Assembly: GCA_015680685.1 (NCBI GenBank)
Contig: MNCI01004529.1
Location: 231,241 to 295,240, forward strand
DNA length: 64,000 nt
Origin: Gnetum montanum
Taxonomy: Eukaryota > Streptophyta > Gnetopsida > Gnetales > Gnetaceae
Reading direction: 5' to 3'
Below, one piece after another: positions 58,496-64,000 of the stretch (its first letter is position 1; every line of letters starts with the position of its first letter). The notes beneath the pieces are model-generated. The model had not been told where the DNA came from and made no database searches. It was given only the letters and a program-made list of their open reading frames with translations. The position numbers and the translations under genes were made by a program.

Positions 58496-61400
58496 TCTCA
58501 AGGAAGAAAGCTCAGACCTCAAGGCTAAGATCCAAAGGCTAACCTATGTGATTAAGTAGATGAGTAACAAATCCTTAGAGGAAATCAAAGATCAATTGAA
58601 AAAGTATGAATGTCCAAAAGGTTCTACTGAAGAAAATCCTTCTAGGTTTGATAAAAAGTTAAAACCTAGAATTTTAAATTATTTATTTTGTTGAAAATAT
58701 AGTTATATTTAGGCAGTTTTTATTTTAGAATGAATTAGTACACTTGGTCTTTGCAAAAGTTGTATAGGAAAGGAACTTTGCAGGTTTGAAAACCAAAAGC
58801 AAAGAAGTCAAAGAAGAACTTGATGGCTTAGATAGCTATCCTAGACATCAAAAATAATATGTGATATATTGAAAGTGGATGTTCAAGGTACATGGTAGGT
58901 GATAAAACTTACTCCACTCATTTCACTGAACAAAATTGTGGAATCGTCACATTTGGAGACAACATGGAGGCTCTAATAATAGGTATTGGTACAATAGGAG
59001 GAAAAGGTAAGGGGCTATCAATTGTAAATAAAGTGTTCTTTGTTAAAGGTTTAAAGCATAATCTTCTTATTGTTAGTCAACTTTGTTATTCAAATTTCAA
59101 TGTTAATTTTTCTAAAGATTCTTGTAGAATTCAAGACTTAAACATTGGAAATATTGTGATAGAAGGAACTAGAAAGGGAAATGTTTGCATAGCTATTTTT
59201 TGAAATGATCCTAACCTTGAATCTAAGTGCTTAGTTAATTGTACAAATGATACTCACCTCTAGCATAGGAAGCTGGGTCACATCAACAAAGAAATTCTTT
59301 AGACTCTTGTAACAAAGGAAATGGTTCATGGGTTGCCCAAACTCTAAGACTTCAATATGAATACTTGTGAAGAATGTTAAAAAGGAAAGAAAAAAAGGGT
59401 AATATTTGGTAAGAGAAATTTTATATCTACCTCTAGAAGTTTAGATATTCTTCATATGGATGTGGTTGGTCCTTCTCAAACACTCAGTTTGGAAAAGAAA
59501 ATGTACTTTTTAACTATTGTTGATGACTACTCTCATTTCACTTAGGTTGCCTTCTTATATCACAAAGATGAGATATTTGATCACTTTCTGAGAATTTGTA
59601 ATCAAATACAAAAAGAGAAGGGATATGGAATTAAAGTTATTGGAACTGACAATGGAGGGGAATTCAAAAATGCCACATTTAATCTATTTTACCAAGTTAA
59701 TGACATACTTCATTCATTTTTAGCTACAAGGGCTCCTCAACAAAATGGCGTAGCTGAAAGGAAGAATAGGATTTTTTAAAAAATAGGAAGGACTATATTT
59801 AATGATTGAAGTCTTTCCTGTCATTTTTGGGTTGAAGCTATTAACACTACTTGTTATGTGTTTAACAAATTTCTGGTAAGAAAATTTACTTCTAAAACTC
59901 ATTATGAATTATGGATTAGAAGAAAACCATTTGTAAGTTACTCTCATGTTTTTGGTTCAAAATGCTATATTCTGAATGATAAAGATAATTTAAGGAAATT
60001 TGATTCTAAAACTAATGAAGGTATTTTCTCGAGATATTCTTTAGTTAGCAAGGATTATAGAGTTTTTAATAAGAGAACGAATACTATTGAGAAAATCATA
60101 AATGTTAAAGTTGATGATCATGACATTACATCTCCTCAACATGATGATGAAATTGTTCTTATTAAAAAGCTATCTAGTGCTACTCAAGTTCAAGTTGATA
60201 AGAAATTTGAAACTAATAGTGAGCATGAAGAGGAAAAAGAAGATGAATTTGATGAAAACTCCCCTACTCAACCTAGGGTGCCTAGACTTAGTAAAATTCT
60301 CTCTCTCAACAATGTTATTGAGGAAGTTCAAGATGGTATTTGCACTAGAAGTTAAACCAAAGAATTTTATGCTTATTTAGCTTATCTCTCATAATTTGAG
60401 CCCAAAAATTTTAAAGAAGTTGAACATGAAAAGGGTGGATCTCTACTATCAAGATGAGTTAAATCAATTTTCTAGGAATGATGTATGGGAATTGATGTCT
60501 AGACCAGATTATAAATCCATTATTGGCACAAAATGGGTCTTTAGAAATAAAACTAATGAAGATGGAACTATAATAAAAAGCAAAGAGAGATTAGTTGCGA
60601 AAGGATACAATCAACAAGAAGGGATTGATTTTAATAAAACATTTGCTCCTATTGCTAGAATAGAATCTATTAGACTCCTTTTGGCTTACGCTAGTAGTCA
60701 AAATATCAAGCTATATCAAATGGATGTGAAAAGTGCCTTTCTTAATGTAATCATACAAGAAGAAGTTTATGTTGATCAACCTGAAGCTTTTATAGATCCC
60801 ATAAAACTTGATCAAGTTTACAATATCAAGAAGACTCTCTATGGCCTTAAACAAGCTCCTAGAGCCTAGTATGAAAGACTCCCTTAACATCTTATATCAA
60901 ATGGTTTTGAAAGAGGTAAGGCTAATGTCACTTTGTTTCTCAAAAGGGAAGGTAGTGATCTTCTTATTATTTAAATTTATGTTGATGATATTATTTTTGG
61001 TGGTACTAATGAAACTCTTTCAGATCTTATGCAGGCTGAGTTTGAAATGCGCATGATGGGAGAACTCAAAAAATTTTCTTATATTTCAAATAAATCAATC
61101 TTAAAAAGGTACTTTCATTTTTCAAACCAAATATGTCAAAGATTTGCTTCTCAAGTTCAATCTAGCTAATGTGAAGGTAAAGAATACTTCCATGGCTGCA
61201 AATTTTAAACTTACCAAGGATGATCAAGGTAAGCTAGTTGATCATAAGCTTTATAGAGGCATGAGAGGCAATCTACTTTATTTAATTGCTAAAAGACTAG
61301 ACATTGCTTGAAGTGTTGGAATGTTTGCTCAATATCAGGCCAACCAAAAAGAATCTTATTTTAAGACAAGTAAACAAATATTTCATTATTTAAAAGGTAC

Positions 61401-61788
61401 TATTGATTGGGACCTTTGGTATCCAAAGGACTCTCCTCTTGATCTTGCTAGATATTGTGATGTAGATTGGGTAGGCTATACGGATGGTCATTGTAGCACA
61501 AGTGGAAATTACTTTTTTCTAGGATGAAGCCTTGTTTCTTGGACAACCAAGAAGTAAACCTCTATAACACATTCTACAGTAGAATTTGAATATATCTTAG
61601 TTGGAAGTTATTGTGCTCAGCTTCTATAGAAGAGAGAAATGCTTAAAGACCCAGGCATCTAATTACAGTCTACACCTATCATTTGTGACAACAATAGCAT
61701 CATAAATATGAAAAAAAATTTGGTTCATCATTCTTGCACTATACACATTGAAATTCTTCATCACTTTATATGCAAGCATACTCAATGG
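58496..61788 (+). pseudogene. Copia gag-pol polyprotein
   Basis: Gag is only faintly visible (58560-58680, SLEEIKDQLKKYECPKGS). Protease: YIESGCSRYMVGDK at about 58865, with the active Asp replaced by Glu (codon 58871-58873) and the preceding Trp now TGA. Pre-integrase: HRKLGHINKE. Integrase: LHMDVVGPSQT, TIVDDYSHFT, IGTDNGGEFKN, APQQNGVAERKNR with all three acidic residues present, then 59858-60355 up to the acidic linker (EHEEEKEDEFDENS). Reverse transcriptase: 60396-60869 (IGTKWVFRNKTNEDG, RLVAKGYNQQEGIDF, LYQMDVKSAFLN, LYGLKQAPRA) with I-Y-V-D-D-I at about 60975. RNase H: ARYCDVDWVGYTDGHCSTSG (61450-61505), ICDNNSI, and HIEILHHFI at the cut. Confidence 0.88.
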
Positions 61789-63126
61789 TGTTGTGATTGA
61801 AAACCTTGATTACTGGAACAAAAAACCAAGGATCGTTGATGCAAGTAGCTTTCCAACCTTGAATCCCTAGGTTCTTCATGATAGAAATGGGGTTTAATGT
61901 GCCTTGGTCAATCTGGTAGATCAACCAAGGACTTGGGAGATGCAAGATTTGGAAATATGAACAGGTCCAAATAATGCACAAATAATAAATTTAATTTTGA
62001 ACACAAAACTCAAAAATTAAAACTTTATTGAGAAAAGAATAAATAATAAGTTGGAGAAATGTGTACAAATGGTGCCTAGATGACAAAAAAAGGGGGTTCA
62101 CTTGTGTAAGATTTCAAAGCTTGTTGAAGTAGAGGTGATCTGCTCCACAATCTAGGTGCTAAGCCACTCTTGATGTTGTCAAACCTTCCTTCACTACTAC
62201 AACCTTGGATCTGCTAATTGGGTCATTACTAGGTGGGTGAGAAAGGTGGAATATTTGGATGCCAAGTTGCTCCATGCTAGGTTTGAAATCCTAGAAGTGT
62301 ACTATTAACACAAAAAATCCACCAAATCTTAAGGCCTCATTACTTCCATGCTGGGGTTCAAGAGAATGCAAGTATGGGAACTTGCAAGAGCTCTAGAGTG
62401 CTTGAAAATTCCTCAAGTGTGAAATTGTATGTTTGCAAATTGCTTGAGAATTTCTTGAATAAAAAATGCATGACTTGCTAAAAAATTTTAGAATCTCCAA
62501 ATGATGTTTGAGGTTGGATTTTATAGGGTCTTTGGGCCATGAATGGGGTTGCAAATTGGCTGCAAATTTAGGTGAGATGGGTGCCCAAATTTGTGGGGTT
62601 ACTATACATAGTAAGTGCTTCCCTCGATGGTCATTTCATTTACTATAAATAGTAATTAGGGCACACCTTCCACATTGGAGATGAACTTTCTATGTTAAGC
62701 TCTCCACCTTTCTTATTGAAGTGGTTGGTCAATGTTGAAGTGCATGAACTGATGCATTTTTCTTCTTATGACTACCATGTTGGGGGATTGAATATTTCAC
62801 GCTAGGGAAAAAACTTTCTAGGTTGGGGGAAAAGTTTCCAAGCTAGGGGGTGTGGGGGGCAAAATGTTTTAGGCTAGGAGGAAAGTTTTCAAGTTGGGGG
62901 GAAGGGTTTCTAAGTTGGGGGAAAGTTTCCAAATTGTGCATTTGGTCTCCATGTTAAAAGGGGAAAAGTCTACAAAGCCCCCAACCTTCCATGTTGGGGG
63001 TAGGTGAGATATATCCCCTTGTAGGTGTTTCTAGCATAGAAAAATGCATACCCCTCATAAAACCCATAAAATTGCCCTTTTTGGCATTCCAAATGGCATT
63101 TTGACCCCCTAACCCCCCTCGCAACA
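61789..63126 (-). repeat. G8 3' LTR
   Basis: 1338 bp, TGTTGCGAGG at 63126 to AATCACAACA at 61789 on the minus strand (inverted ends TGTTG and CAACA). A CAATAAAG polyadenylation signal is at about 62022-62029. Between 62770 and 63000 the plus strand has repeated GTTGGGGG(A)AAAG-type words (AAGTTGGGGGAAAG, AGCTAGGGGG). Short open frames in it have no motif. Confidence 0.75.
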
Positions 63127-63145
63127 CCCCCCGCCCCCACCCCCC
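63127..63145 (-). other. G8 polypurine tract
   Basis: On the minus strand GGGGGGTGGGGGCGGGGGG lies immediately before the LTR start TGTTGCG, the position required for plus-strand priming. It is unusually G-pure. Confidence 0.75.
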
Positions 63146-63500
63146 AAACACAAATATAGACACTAGGTGACTTTTTTCACTTGGGAAATGAGGATTTGAC
63201 CACTTATGAGGAATTTTTCAGCCCCAAAATTATAAATTATGTCAAATTTCCCATTGTGGATTACAATTTTCATATTTACAATGAAATTTTTCCTTGGCTT
63301 TTATCAAATGAAAGCTACATGATGAAGATTGATTATAACATGAAAAATTTTGTGATGTTTTAATGGACACTCTTTTTTGGTGCCTAGAGGATTGACTCAA
63401 GAGGCACCAACAAAGAATACAAAACACCACTGCATATTATAATGCTATAATGCATATAGGCCACATGAGAATTAGGCTATTCAGGTCACCAATGTAGCTA

Positions 63501-63582
63501 GTTTAAGGCCATGGTGGGCCATGGTACTAGTTTAAGGCCATGGTGGGCCATGTTGTGAGTTTAAGGTCATAGTGGACTATTG
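63501..63582. repeat. Three-copy 29-bp tandem repeat in G8
   Basis: GTTTAAGGCCATGGTGGGCC starts at 63501 and 63530, and a changed copy (GTTTAAGGTCATAGTGGAC) at 63559. It lies between the integrase stop and the polypurine tract. Confidence 0.88.
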
Positions 63583-63613
63583 AAAGTAGGCTTGCTTGTT
63601 GATGATCTATCAG

Positions 63614-64000
63614 CTACATGTAGTATGGCTTTAGATAGGAATGACTAATTGGATTGGCCAACTAATTCTCATCCATGTAGGCTATTTTGAATGCTTCATT
63701 CTTGTAGGCTTTGGTGATAAGAAAGGGTCCTTCCTAGTTGGCTAAGAATTTGCTTGCACGCTTACAAATAGCCTTGAGGACTAGGTCCCCCTCCTTAATC
63801 TTGTGCATGGTCAAGTTATGGTGATGTTGTCACTTCTACCTCTTTTGATAGTGCTCAATGTGAGTGAGTGCTTGCATATGTCATTCCTCCAAATCTAGTG
63901 TTGCTGTTCACAACTCCTTGCTCTACTTGTTATTGATGAAGTCGGTCAAGACTACTTAGAGTGATGGCACTTTCAATTCAAGAGGTAAAATAGCTTTAGA
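63614..64000 (-). pseudogene. G8 integrase C-terminus
   Basis: One minus-strand frame reads LDLEE-x-HMQALTHIEHYQKR, HHHNLTMHKIKEGDLVLKA, EGPFLITKAYKNEAFKIA, and ISHSYLKPYYM followed by a stop at 63614-63616. The G-D-L-V-L block and the W-E-G-P-F block (here stop-E-G-P-F) are typical of plant gypsy integrase ends. At least seven in-frame stops sit mostly where Gln or Trp is expected. The rest of pol is outside the window. Confidence 0.8.

Larger units (their letters stand above)
56968..61788 (+). mobile_element. Ty1/copia retrotransposon, inserted in G2 integrase and cut by G8
   Basis: 5' LTR 56968-58145, primer site 58155-58166 and one polyprotein region to 61788, where element G8 interrupts the end of RNase H. 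The remaining RNase H tail, 3' LTR and right target-site duplication must lie beyond the window. The bases before the LTR are GTAGG (56963-56967). It is the least decayed coding element here, with long open stretches and about a dozen or more stops. It is therefore younger than G2, as its nested position requires. Confidence 0.88.
61789..64000 (-). mobile_element. G8: gypsy element, 3' end only
   Basis: Minus orientation. 3' LTR 61789-63126, polypurine tract 63127-63145, a non-coding stretch, then the integrase C-terminus at the right edge. It interrupts copia RNase H after AATGG (61784-61788), its expected target duplication. The other copy of that duplication lies outside the window. LTR ends and integrase type differ from those of the G1-G3 family. 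Confidence 0.82.

Noticed and set aside
1-64000. tRNA, rRNA, CRISPR arrays, bacterial-type operons
   Set aside because: None seen. The sequence is plant nuclear transposon DNA.

Overview
This looks like nuclear DNA of a large-genome seed plant. It is AT-rich and depleted in CpG over most of its length. It is filled with old LTR retrotransposons nested inside one another and eroded in place, with no intact host gene that I can recognise. Little has been deleted and the LTRs are long and diverged, which suggests a gymnosperm (conifer-like) genome, but that is inference and I cannot name the species.

Layout. 1-1210 is a minus-orientation LTR with a CpG-rich palindromic promoter. 2100-4060 is a plus-strand MULE transposase remnant with two recognisable introns and a SWIM zinc finger. 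5740-6570 is a minus-strand Ty1/copia integrase remnant. 7440-8890 is a plus-strand remnant resembling the putative plant transposon protein family. 9921-12766 is a minus-strand Ulp1/C48 cysteine-protease gene whose 3' end lies in a 1.05-kb tandem duplication. 14085-15110 is an isolated CpG-retaining island. 16138-19200 is the 3' end of a minus Ty3/gypsy element, followed by a small plus element with a tRNA-Met type primer site (19204-22090) and an LTR-like block with repeated AGACATCT motifs. 23463-25805 is the 5' end of another plus gypsy element.

From 25806 to the right edge the window is one nest. Gypsy element G2 (minus) has its 3' LTR at 25806-26112 and 37288-37789. This LTR is split by gypsy element G3 (plus, 26113-37287, target-site duplication ATAAG). 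G2's internal DNA is split by sister element G1 (minus, 41622-54976, target-site duplication ATGAT). G2's integrase is split at 56968 by a Ty1/copia element, whose RNase H is split at 61789 by another gypsy element (G8, minus) that runs off the window. G3 itself carries a solo LTR (30154-30983) containing the only assembly gap.

How the parts work together. G1, G2 and G3 share an Athila/Tat-like plan: LTR, tRNA-Asp-type primer site, gag, protease, RT/RNase H, integrase, a roughly 2-kb T-rich spacer, a large extra sense ORF of about 950 codons, a GGGGG polypurine tract and the LTR. G1 has every part, G3 has lost RT to integrase, and G2 is cut by the window. The extra ORF shares the block E-(W/L)-Y-x-G-E-T-x-x-F-W-x-N and a coiled-coil tail in all three. 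Upstream of each copy lies a TATA box with sequence words that echo that element's own LTR U3, as if each element carried a second internal promoter. All open frames are broken, mostly by CAG/CAA to TAG/TAA and TGG to TAG/TGA changes expected from deamination of methylated cytosine.
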